A DNA stretch of 6,715 nt, from assembly GCA_027365515.1 (NCBI GenBank), contig DAHXMK010000397.1:1-6715 (forward strand), read 5' to 3'. Shown one piece after another: positions 1-5,067 of the stretch. Position 1 is the first letter of the stretch. Every line of letters begins with the position of its first letter. The notes beneath the pieces are model-generated. The model had not been told where the DNA came from, did not search any database, and saw only the letters and a program-made list of their open reading frames with translations. The stretch is from Candidatus Aminicenantota bacterium (GTDB taxonomy: Bacteria > Acidobacteriota > UBA4820 > DSQY01). Both the position numbers and the translations under genes were made by a program.

Positions 1-2
1 TT

Positions 3-1421
3 GCCGCCACGACGCTGGCGCCTGGACAGGCGGCCCAACTCCGCTGCCATTTCGAATACGTCGCCGGCGGTTACCCCGAAATGACCGGCAACAGTCTCGC
101 GGCCAAATTCGCGACCGGGCCCGGCCCCACGATCACCGCGCTCTTGCAGGCTTCCGGGCAGTATCCGAACCCGTGCCGCTCCGACAACGTCCAGTCGCTG
201 ATCGTCGGCGCCACCTATCTATTCGGCATCAGGGCCTTCGACTTGGGCGGACAGAACGACGGCAACACGACCGTCACCATCGGCACGGCGGCGTGCGCCC
301 CTTCGCTTTCCGCGGCCATCAAGAGCCCCAAGACGGGCGAAAAGATTCGCGGCGCCGAAGTGACGGTCTACGCTGAAATCACCCACGGCAGCCTCTCGGA
401 CGTGAAGCAGGTCCGGTTCCAATACAGGCCGTCGGGCGGGGGGAGCTGGAGCGACATGGCCCCCGCGAGCCTCTACCACCCGAACCCCGACCCGGCCTCT
501 CCCTATTTCATTTACTGGGACGTGAACGCGCTCCCCGCAGGCAACTACGACATTCAAGCCGTCGCCACTCACATCCTGGGGTACGACGACCCGACGCCGC
601 AGTACATAACCGTCACCGTCGTCTCCTCCAGCGAGGACCTTCTCGAAGACAGGGACGGATCGAACCAGCACTTCGCAGCGGAGGGCGTCACCGTGGTCTC
701 AACGGCCAACCGGCTTGTCGTCGGCGACGACATCCACGACAACGTGACACAGGTATGGCTTCCGCAGAACGCGCTCTCTTCCGACACGACGTGCACCGCC
801 GTGATCGCCGACCCCGCGCTGGCCGGCGGCAATGTCCCTTCTGGTTGGGGCACGGCGCTTCAATTCAGGGAGATAAGCCTCGCTTCCGGCCAGGCCGCGA
901 TGGCCAACGGACAGCTTTCCACCATAGAGATTCCCTTCGACGACTCCGACAACAACGGCATCGTTGACGGGACGACGACCCCGAAGTGGAACCTCGCGCT
1001 TTACTCCTGGGACGGGGCCACATGGACCCCGGCCGCATCGAGCCAGGTTGATACTCTGCAAAACATCGTGCGGGGACAGACCAGCCATTTCACGCTCTTT
1101 GCCCCGCTCGCCCAGCCAGCCTCCTCAGACACCGTCCCGCCGGCGGCGGTCACCAACCTGAAGATGGCGCGCTCCGGAAGCGACATCACCTTCACCTGGG
1201 ACCCTGTTACGCTCGACGTGAACGGCTCGGCCGAAACGATCCACCACTACAATATTTATAGGGGAACCGTTCCAAATTTTGCCCCCGACAAGACGAACCA
1301 TACGAACCTTATAGGGACATCGGCCACGCCGACCTTCTTCCAAGCCAACGGAGCCGGTGACCTCGTGAAGTACTTCTACCTCGTCACGGCCGTTGACATG
1401 GGGTACAACGAAGGGAACTGA
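3..1421 (+). CDS. C-terminal part of a multidomain surface/secreted protein with FN3 domain (5' partial)
   Basis: The frame is open from the left edge (first full codon at position 3), so the ATG at 81 is probably internal and the true start lies outside; 472 codons are visible before the TGA. Residues about 1-100 of the visible part look like the end of an FN3-like beta domain with a Cys pair. Residues about 100-208 form an Ig-like region that begins IKSPKTGEKIRG and ends ITVTVV. Residues about 215-370 form a further beta-rich domain containing DDSDNNGIVDG (about 313-323), similar to the calcium-binding loops of thrombospondin type 3 and dockerin repeats, and ending in SHFTLFAPL. Residues about 376-472 are a fibronectin type III domain (VPPAAVTNLK, ITFTWDP, YNIYRG, YFYLVTAVD). 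No membrane helix or sorting motif is visible at the C-terminus. By family analogy it is a cell-surface or extracellular binding or structural protein; any enzymatic domain would be in the missing N-terminal part. Substrate and exact role are unknown. Confidence 0.85.
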   Translation, partial: AATTLAPGQAAQLRCHFEYVAGGYPEMTGNSLAAKFATGPGPTITALLQASGQYPNPCRSDNVQSLIVGATYLFGIRAFDLGGQNDGNTTVTIGTAACAPSLSAAIKSPKTGEKIRGAEVTVYAEITHGSLSDVKQVRFQYRPSGGGSWSDMAPASLYHPNPDPASPYFIYWDVNALPAGNYDIQAVATHILGYDDPTPQYITVTVVSSSEDLLEDRDGSNQHFAAEGVTVVSTANRLVVGDDIHDNVTQVWLPQNALSSDTTCTAVIADPALAGGNVPSGWGTALQFREISLASGQAAMANGQLSTIEIPFDDSDNNGIVDGTTTPKWNLALYSWDGATWTPAASSQVDTLQNIVRGQTSHFTLFAPLAQPASSDTVPPAAVTNLKMARSGSDITFTWDPVTLDVNGSAETIHHYNIYRGTVPNFAPDKTNHTNLIGTSATPTFFQANGAGDLVKYFYLVTAVDMGYNEGN

Positions 1422-1487
1422 CGCGCTGCGGAAAGCTCATCGAAGGCCGCGCGCGGAAAGAAAGCTTCACCACGAAGGCGGTTTCTT

Positions 1488-1511
1488 AGTTTATGAGTTT
1501 ATAGGTTGATG
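1488..1511. repeat. Short 8-nt-period tract
   Basis: Three degenerate 8-nt units lie in a row (AGTTTATG, AGTTTATA, GGTTGATG), 66 bases after the surface-protein gene ends. No open frame or terminator of note surrounds it. Between 1422 and 1580 I see nothing else convincing; the AAGAAA and TTTCTT arms near 1460-1490 are too weak to call a terminator. Confidence 0.45.
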
Positions 1512-1580
1512 AGGGCGAGTCAAACGCCGCGCCGGGATGCGCCGCCGCTTCGCGGGCATCGGGGCCTTCGTCGCGCCTTT

Positions 1581-1727
1581 TCAATTTTTAATGTTGAATG
1601 TTTAATGTTGAATTGAGGAAGGCTCTATTCAATAGACGTAGTACCACAATTCAAAATTAAAAATTTAGAATTCAACATTCGCGTCTTCCTCAATTCAAAA
1701 TTGAGGATTCAAAATTCAACATTGCCC
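1581..1727. repeat. AT-rich heptad-period inverted repeat element
   Basis: This AT-rich island in GC-rich DNA is built of degenerate 7-nt units. The left tract (1586-1613) reads TTTTAAT, GTTGAAT, GTTTAAT, GTTGAAT. The right tracts read ATTCAAA, ATTAAAA, ATTTAGA, ATTCAAC, ATTCGCG (1649-1683) and ATTCAAA, ATTGAGG, ATTCAAA, ATTCAAC, ATTG (1693-1724). The left units are reverse complements of the right ones. A perfect 14-bp inverted repeat, TTGAATTGAGGAAG (1608-1621) and CTTCCTCAATTCAA (1685-1698), ties the halves together. A small perfect hairpin, TCTATT-C-AATAGA, sits between them at 1624-1636. The function is unknown; it may be a noncoding dispersed element. Confidence 0.75.
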
Positions 1728-1769
1728 CGGCTTTCCTCCGCGCGTCCCGTCGCGTCTCCTCGCCCTTCG

Positions 1770-1789
1770 CCTGCCTGCCGGCAGGCAGG
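1770..1789. repeat. Perfect 20-bp palindrome
   Basis: CCTGCCTGCCGGCAGGCAGG is identical to its own reverse complement. Palindromes of this kind occur as dispersed intergenic repeats in many environmental genomes. It could also be a hairpin in a transcript or a dyad binding site; nothing nearby decides which. Confidence 0.7.
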
Positions 1790-1815
1790 GGCTTCCGGAA
1801 GGCCCCTTGCGCTTG

Positions 1816-1852
1816 TCATTGCGAGGATGCTGGAAGCAGCCGAAGCAATCTC
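1816..1852. repeat. REP-like element (TCATTGCGAGG...GAAGCAATCTC)
   Basis: The sequence starts TCATTGCGAGG and ends CGAAGCAATCTC, which matches the general form of a widespread REP-type repeat (CATTGCGAGG...GAAGCAATCTC) remembered from many bacterial genomes. ATTGC (1818-1822) pairs with GCAAT (1845-1849), and an inner stem GCTG/CAGC (1829-1832 with 1837-1840) closes a GAAG loop. It is noncoding, and short open frames crossing it are not genes. Confidence 0.6.
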
Positions 1853-1888
1853 TCTCTACTACCTTAAAGCAACGCCGGCGGCGTCGGA

Positions 1889-1977
1889 CCTATAGCTGCG
1901 TTAGGCTTCGGCGTACGGCAGCTCCGAGCACATCAAGTACGAGTCGCTGCCTTCCGCCTCGCCTGCCTTGCTCTAGG
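1889..1977. repeat. Imperfect ~90-bp palindromic element
   Basis: The outer arms CCTATAGC (1889-1896) and GCTCTAGG (1970-1977) pair at 7 of 8 positions. The inner arms GGCAGC (1917-1922) and GCTGCC (1946-1951) pair perfectly around a 23-nt loop. The segments between them are loosely complementary (GCGTTAGGC opposite GCCTTGC; CGGCG opposite CCGCC). This layout suggests a dispersed palindromic or MITE-like unit rather than coding sequence. No transposase is present in the window. Confidence 0.5.
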
Positions 1978-1995
1978 CCCAACGGCGCCGGGACG

Positions 1996-2336
1996 GCCGC
2001 ACTTCGTGCGGCTGGACCGGCGCGGGCGAAGGGGCGCGGGGGAACGGGGAGGTTCCCCCGATGCGAAAGGGAATCCCGCGAAAGGGCAAGGGGTGACACG
2101 GCGCGAAGCGCCCGCCTCAGGCCTTATCTTCACGCGAAGGACTGCTTCGAAGAAGGGGAGGGTGGGCAGCGAAGCCGAAGCCCTGGGCCATCCATCGAAA
2201 CACTCCTTCCAGGGTTGGCTTCGCCAAGCCGAGCGTTGGGCGGGAGGGTCTCCAGCCCGCCCAAATGAGGCTGAGCCCCCATATGGGGAGCGCCAAAGCG
2301 CGACGCGCTGGGACGCGCGCTTGCTTCGCAAGCGCG
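1996..2336. other. Hairpin-dense GC-rich noncoding block
   Basis: At least seven stem-loops follow one another. GCCGCAC-TTC-GTGCGGC lies at 1996-2012. GGGGGAAC/GTTCCCCC with a 6-nt loop lies at 2038-2059. GGCGC-GAA-GCGCC lies at 2100-2112. A composite hairpin at 2169-2224 has arms GCGAAGCC..CCCTGG and CCAGGG..GGCTTCGC. TTGGGCGGG/CCCGCCCAA with an 11-nt loop lies at 2236-2264. CCCCATATGGGG lies at 2277-2288. CGCGCTTGC-TTC-GCAAGCGCG lies at 2316-2336. Several share a TTC or GAA triloop. Open frames exist on both strands, but they are made of Arg/Pro/Ala/Ser-rich translations of these repeats and match no family I recognise. A chain of REP-type repeats is the simplest reading; a structured RNA is possible. 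Confidence 0.55.
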
Positions 2337-2395
2337 GCCGAACCAAGACTTCAGCCTATACAGAGCTCCAAGTGTGACATGTCGGTCCGTTGAAA
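2337..2395 (-). other. Weak attC-like candidate downstream of the second cassette gene
   Basis: On the minus strand, 13 nt beyond the stop of the lipoprotein gene ending at 2409, TTTCAAC (6 of 7 to RYYYAAC) and GTTCGGC (6 of 7 to GTTRRRY) bound a 59-bp segment. The stretch just before the second box, GGCTGAAGTC, resembles the GGCTTAACTC seen in classical attC sites. The arms pair poorly, and the right box abuts the GC-rich hairpin block, so this may be chance or a decayed site. Confidence 0.25.
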
Positions 2396-2408
2396 GATTG
2401 ATCAGCTA

Positions 2409-2813
2409 TTAGTACACAACCGTATCGCTTGGGTCATATGGGGTTCTAAGAACAGCATCTAGCGTGTGCGACAGACTTGGATCAACGCCACCTCTGACAA
2501 CAGTGATATAGTGAGTTTTTTCAAATCGCACAGTATATGGTACGCCCTTGACATTAAGTAGCAGTTGCCATTTGCCATCCGAAGCCGAGTATACGCAAGC
2601 GGAGGGGTTGCCATTACCTGCAATTGCAGTAACCTTGACGCCAGCTAGTGCGGAACCGGAATACTTCACCACGCGGCCGGTAAGAAGGCACTTGGTACGT
2701 ATATCATAACCAACCATGTCAGGAGATTGTGTGCATGCGTTATCTCGCTTTACTTGCGGGGAGCACGAGATGAACCAAATGAGGAAGGCCACGCCGCACA
2801 TCCGCCAATACAT
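2409..2813 (-). CDS. Small lipoprotein with carboxypeptidase-regulatory-like (transthyretin-like) domain
   Basis: This encodes 134 aa from the ATG at 2813. The N-terminus MYWRM is followed by a hydrophobic stretch (residues 6-16) and an FISC lipobox with Cys17 as the predicted lipidation site, so it should be a membrane-anchored, periplasm- or surface-exposed lipoprotein. Residues about 42-122 (LTGRVVKYSGSALAGVKVTA ... SDGKWQLLL ... YTVRFEKTHY) have the G-x-V, A-G-V-x-V and D-G-x-W/Y pattern of CarboxypepD_reg-like beta-sandwich domains, which are binding or structural modules without catalysis. The start at 2813 is preferred because AAGAGGG lies just upstream (2819-2825) with ordinary spacing. 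An in-frame ATG at 2837 (plus 8 residues including KKR) or TTG at 2840 would lie inside the adjacent attC-like site and lacks a visible Shine-Dalgarno. GC content is low (about 47%) relative to flanking genes. It appears to be the second gene of an integron-type cassette array; function unknown. Confidence 0.75.
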   Translation of the reverse strand: MYWRMCGVAFLIWFISCSPQVKRDNACTQSPDMVGYDIRTKCLLTGRVVKYSGSALAGVKVTAIAGNGNPSACVYSASDGKWQLLLNVKGVPYTVRFEKTHYITVVRGGVDPSLSHTLDAVLRTPYDPSDTVVY

Positions 2814-2834
2814 GCCAACCCTCTTTTTGTAAGA

Positions 2835-2912
2835 CATCAACGTTCAATGTGAGCCGCGACTGCAAGCCAACCAATTTGGCTGCAAGACGTCCGCTCGATG
2901 AAAAACTTAGGC
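2835..2912 (-). other. attC-like recombination site between the two lipoprotein genes
   Basis: Read on the minus strand, this 78-bp segment begins 6 nt after the stop codon at 2919. It opens with GCCTAAG (6 of 7 to RYYYAAC) and closes with GTTGATG (5 of 7 to GTTRRRY). Inside, GAGC pairs with GCTC, and a central stem AGCCAA/TTGGCT closes an ATTGG loop (about 2867-2883). The right half, GCGGCTCACATTGAACG followed by TTGATG, resembles the aadA1 attC end (GCGGCTTAACTCAAGCG followed by TTAGATG) as I remember it. Position directly after one small gene and before another is that of a cassette junction. The boxes are imperfect, so the site may be decayed. Confidence 0.6.
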
Positions 2913-2918
2913 GGCATT

Positions 2919-3344
2919 TTACCACGCACCTTGCACAAGATATTTGATTGACACGCCATTGAGACTAAACTTTTGGCAGCCTGGCTTGGTAAGCGGGTCA
3001 AGTATGACGAGAAGCAAAGTGTCACTCGCCCATTCAACTCTCGGCGGGCGGCCTTTGTTATAGGTTGACTCTGCATAGAAGGCAACCGATGAATCACGAT
3101 CTCCGTGACGAAAAGAAGAACTGCCTGCGCGACTGATGTGAATCTCATCGTACATTGCGCCCAGCCCGAAACCGAGACCGTTGTCGACCACCTCCACGGT
3201 AGCTACTAACGTACCCGATGGATTAAGCACCTCATGCGACTTCATGACTATTGGCGTACCCTCGGAACAAGCAGAAAGAACCAAGGTCAGTGCGCCGCAA
3301 ATCAATGCGCGCTCTATAGTTTGTAGAGGAAAGGTGATGGTCAC
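2919..3344 (-). CDS. Small lipoprotein of unknown function, cassette-borne
   Basis: This encodes 141 aa from a GTG at 3344. AGGA lies 9 nt upstream, and that AGGA is part of the GTTAGGA core of the attC-like site. The signal peptide is clear: a hydrophobic core ending LVLSAC, with Cys26 in a canonical L-S-A-C lipobox, so it is predicted to be lipidated and exported. The mature part contains SGTLVATVEVVDNGLGFGLG, then MYDEIHI, HGDRDSSVAFYAES, VEWASDTLLLVILD and a C-terminal beta strand (VSIKYLVQ). I recall this NGLGFGLG-YDEIHI pattern from uncharacterised small proteins of Proteobacteria, but no function is known to me. No catalytic motif is obvious. Its short length, single-gene unit flanked by attC-like sites and lower GC than its neighbours all fit horizontally acquired cassette cargo. 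Confidence 0.8.
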   Translation of the reverse strand: MTITFPLQTIERALICGALTLVLSACSEGTPIVMKSHEVLNPSGTLVATVEVVDNGLGFGLGAMYDEIHISRAGSSSFRHGDRDSSVAFYAESTYNKGRPPRVEWASDTLLLVILDPLTKPGCQKFSLNGVSIKYLVQGAW

Positions 3345-3353
3345 GTCAACGCG

Positions 3354-3412
3354 TCCTAACGCCCATTAGGCTGCATACCGAACGGGCCAAATTGCGGGCT
3401 AACACGTTGGTG
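3354..3412 (-). other. attC-like recombination site upstream of the first cassette gene
   Basis: This is 59 bp on the minus strand. It starts CACCAAC (5 of 7 to RYYYAAC) and ends GTTAGGA (6 of 7 to GTTRRRY). The inner left box TTAGCCCGC pairs with the inner right box GCAGCCTAA at 7 of 9 positions. The right end, GCAGCCTAA-TGGGC-GTTAGGA, has the L'-spacer-R' arrangement of classical attC sites with the usual 5-nt spacer. The expected recombination point is G^TTAGGA, which places the boundary of the downstream lipoprotein cassette 15 nt before its GTG. Confidence 0.6.
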
Positions 3413-3435
3413 GAAGTGATCCCCCTCATGGCCCG

Positions 3436-3464
3436 ACTCTATGCTTCCCGCTTTTTATTGTCAA
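3436..3464 (-). promoter_or_regulatory. Sigma70-type promoter facing the cassette genes (Pc-like)
   Basis: On the minus strand a perfect TTGACA -35 box (3459-3464) and a TAGAGT -10 box (3436-3441, 4 of 6 to TATAAT) are separated by exactly 17 bp. Transcription would start near 3429, read through the attC-like site and enter the lipoprotein gene starting at 3344. This is where an integron cassette promoter would lie, but no integrase gene is present to anchor that interpretation. Confidence 0.5.
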
Positions 3465-3466
3465 AT

Positions 3467-3495
3467 GCGGGCGGGGGGAGAATGCCCCCGCCCGC
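3467..3495. repeat. Strong GC hairpin upstream of the cassette promoter
   Basis: GCGGGCGGGGG (3467-3477) and CCCCCGCCCGC (3485-3495) form a perfect 11-bp stem with a 7-nt loop. No T-run follows on either strand, so it is not a standard intrinsic terminator. It lies 2 nt upstream of the predicted -35 box on the minus strand and could be a dispersed repeat or a boundary of the array. Confidence 0.6.
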
Positions 3496-3534
3496 GACTT
3501 GCGTTGATTCTTTCTCGCGCGTGCCTTGCATCTT

Positions 3535-3638
3535 TCACTACTCACTACTCACGAATCACGAATCACCAATCACGTGCAGTCGGCGTCTGGAGACGCCTCC
3601 TACAACTTCTAACCTCTAACTTCTCCCGTCTAACTTTC
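3535..3638. repeat. Heptad tract - palindrome - heptad tract element
   Basis: Six 7-nt units, TCACTAC, TCACTAC, TCACGAA, TCACGAA, TCACCAA and TCACGTG, run from 3535 to 3576. A perfect hairpin GGCGTCT-GG-AGACGCC follows at 3582-3597. Five more 7-nt units, AACTTCT, AACCTCT, AACTTCT, CCCGTCT and AACTTTC, run from 3604 to 3638. It is noncoding: open frames crossing it have no start signals and no family resemblance. The layout repeats that of the elements at 1581-1727 and 3740-3808. Confidence 0.7.
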
Positions 3639-3739
3639 TCACTCTCTCACGCCTTCGTCTTCGGTTGTTCCGTTGCCGCCGCTCTTCTTCTGGCTCTTCG
3701 GGGGGAGTCTCTCCAAGGCGGCGCGGTCGTGGACGTGGC

Positions 3740-3808
3740 GCGTTGAGCGTGAAGCGTAACACGCGGCGGTCCGCCGCCCCTTGACTCTTCGCCCTTCACG
3801 CATAACAA
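3740..3808. repeat. GC-rich heptad tract - palindrome - heptad tract element
   Basis: Three units GCGTTGA, GCGTGAA and GCGTAAC (3740-3760) precede a tight hairpin GCGGCGG-T-CCGCCGC (3763-3777). Units TTGACTC, TTCGCCC, TTCACGC and ATAACAA follow (3781-3808). The right-hand units are related to reverse complements of the left-hand ones: GCGTGAAG at 3747-3754 against CTTCACGC at 3794-3801. Between 3639 and 3739 I see no gene or other structure. Confidence 0.6.
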
Positions 3809-3873
3809 CATCGCGGATGGACCGAGGCTCGCGCCGCCGCCAGATTACACTACCGTCGTGCCGTGATATTGGG

Positions 3874-3889
3874 TATAATTCCTTTGGAG
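3874..3889 (+). promoter_or_regulatory. TATAAT box and Shine-Dalgarno of the DUF4388 gene
   Basis: A consensus TATAAT (3874-3879) lies upstream of GGAG (3886-3889), which is 9 nt before the ATG at 3899. No good -35 box is found at 16-18 bp, and the implied start near 3886 would leave a very short leader, so the -10 call is tentative. The GGAG is a reasonable ribosome binding site. Confidence 0.35.
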
Positions 3890-3898
3890 CGTGGCTTG

Positions 3899-5032
3899 AT
3901 GGGCGTGACCGGAATACAGGGAAACCTAGAAACCATGCCGCTCTCCGATGTTCTTCAGTGGCTCGCCCAGGGAAACAAGACCGGCGTTCTCCAGATCCGT
4001 TCCGCCAAAGGCATCAACAAGAAAGTCTATTTCGCGCGCGGCAGGGTTCTCTCCACCGCCTCGTCGGACCCGAGGGAGTATCTCGGGCAGTTTCTGATAA
4101 GCCGCGGCCTCCTGACCGAGGAACAGCTCAACATGGCTATGGAGACTCAGCTTCAGACCGGCATCAAGCTCGGCAAGATTCTAGTGACGGTAGGCATCCT
4201 GGAGGAGGACGACCTCAAGGCGATGCTCAGGCTGAAGGCCGAGGAGGGGCTCTACGACCTTTTCCTCTGGGATGAAGGAAGGTTCAGCTTCGAGGAGGAG
4301 GCCTCCCTCGGCGATGATCTCGTTTCGATTGAACTGGACGTGACCTCGCTCGTCATGGAGGGGATCAGGCGAAAAGACGAGTGGGGAAGGATTCGCAAGG
4401 CAATCCCCAGCGAGAGGGCGGTCCTTGGCCGCACGGGAAAGCTTCTCAGGGATTCGGGCGCCGAGCCGGACTCCGCGCTATTGCGCGTTTACGAGGCGCT
4501 CGACGGGACGCGGACGGTCGAGGAGGCCGCGCTGGAGCTGCACTCGACTGAATTCAGCGTCGCCTCGGTGGCTTTCAGGTTGCTGGGGCTTGGGCTCTTG
4601 GAAGCGAGAGCCGAAAAACCGAGGCGGGACGAGGCGGCATACGGCGCCGTCCAGGAGAAGCTCGTCAATGAAGCCGAGGCTCTTCTCAAAGCTGGAAGGT
4701 CCGAAGAGGCGGTGAAACTGCTAGGGTACGCGGCCCGCAAGGAGCCGGGGGACGCCAAGGTGCGCGAGCTTCTCGGCCGCGCCGAGGCGAGCTTTAACGA
4801 GCGCTTGGCGGCCGAGAGCATTCCGCAGGAGGCAATCCTTGAGCTGAACGTGCCTCTCGATAAGCTCGTTCCGTACAGCCTGACCCCGCAAGAGGGCTTC
4901 ATCGCCACCCGGGTCAACGGAATTTGGGACTTATCCTCGATTCTCAAGGTATGCCCGTTGCCGAAGGCCGAGGCCTTGATGGCCGTCAAGAAGCTGCTCG
5001 ACCTGGAAGTCCTGCGGCTAAAAGCCAAGTAG
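3899..5032 (+). CDS. DUF4388 (PATAN-type) domain protein
   Basis: This encodes 377 aa from the ATG at 3899, chosen over an in-frame GTG at 3863 because the family typically begins M-G-x-x-G-x-L-E-T-M-P-L and because GGAG lies 9 nt upstream. Residues 5-60 (GIQGNLETMPLSDVLQWLAQ, NKTGVLQI, KKVYFARGRVL) are the DUF4388 signature. Residues 60-115 (YLGQFLISRGLLTEEQLNMAM, GIKLGKILVTVGIL) repeat the small helical module also seen at the N-terminus of type II secretion/pilus ATPases of the GspE family. Residues 115-240 continue the regulatory region. Residues about 255-300 look like a TPR pair (NEAEALLKAGRSEEAVKLLG). The C-terminal part (315-375) looks like a winged-helix module. No signal peptide or membrane segment is visible, so it is cytoplasmic. 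Relatives occur in Deltaproteobacteria as partners of response regulators, GTPases and motility systems; the exact role here is unknown. It is monocistronic and convergent with the diguanylate cyclase gene. Confidence 0.85.
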   Translation: MGVTGIQGNLETMPLSDVLQWLAQGNKTGVLQIRSAKGINKKVYFARGRVLSTASSDPREYLGQFLISRGLLTEEQLNMAMETQLQTGIKLGKILVTVGILEEDDLKAMLRLKAEEGLYDLFLWDEGRFSFEEEASLGDDLVSIELDVTSLVMEGIRRKDEWGRIRKAIPSERAVLGRTGKLLRDSGAEPDSALLRVYEALDGTRTVEEAALELHSTEFSVASVAFRLLGLGLLEARAEKPRRDEAAYGAVQEKLVNEAEALLKAGRSEEAVKLLGYAARKEPGDAKVRELLGRAEASFNERLAAESIPQEAILELNVPLDKLVPYSLTPQEGFIATRVNGIWDLSSILKVCPLPKAEALMAVKKLLDLEVLRLKAK

Positions 5033-5067
5033 GACGCGCTTCGGGATGTTACCCAAGAAAAGCTTTG

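Noticed and set aside
81..83. ATG at 81 as true start of the first gene
   Set aside because: The frame is open to the window edge with plausible protein sequence upstream, no Shine-Dalgarno precedes 81, and no signal peptide follows it.
1807..2377. Overlapping open frames of 123-153 codons on both strands
   Set aside because: They run through the hairpin repeats, have Arg/Pro/Ala/Ser-rich translations with no recognisable domain, overlap one another, and lack Shine-Dalgarno signals. They are best explained by stop-poor GC-rich repeats.
3467..3495. Intrinsic terminator
   Set aside because: The stem is strong, but neither strand has a T-run after it.
3535..3638. Possible CRISPR-like array
   Set aside because: The units are 7 nt, contiguous and degenerate, with no spacers and no cas genes.
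3441..3746. Open frames on the plus strand between the cassette block and the DUF4388 gene
   Set aside because: They cross the heptad tracts and the 3582-3597 hairpin, have no family resemblance and no start signals.
3863..3898. Upstream GTG start for the DUF4388 gene
   Set aside because: It would add 12 residues not typical of the family and would start inside the putative promoter, whereas the ATG at 3899 has a GGAG and the expected N-terminal motif.
5033..5067. Bidirectional terminator between the convergent genes
   Set aside because: Only the short palindrome AAAGCTTT (5059-5066) is present, with no GC-rich stem or T-run.
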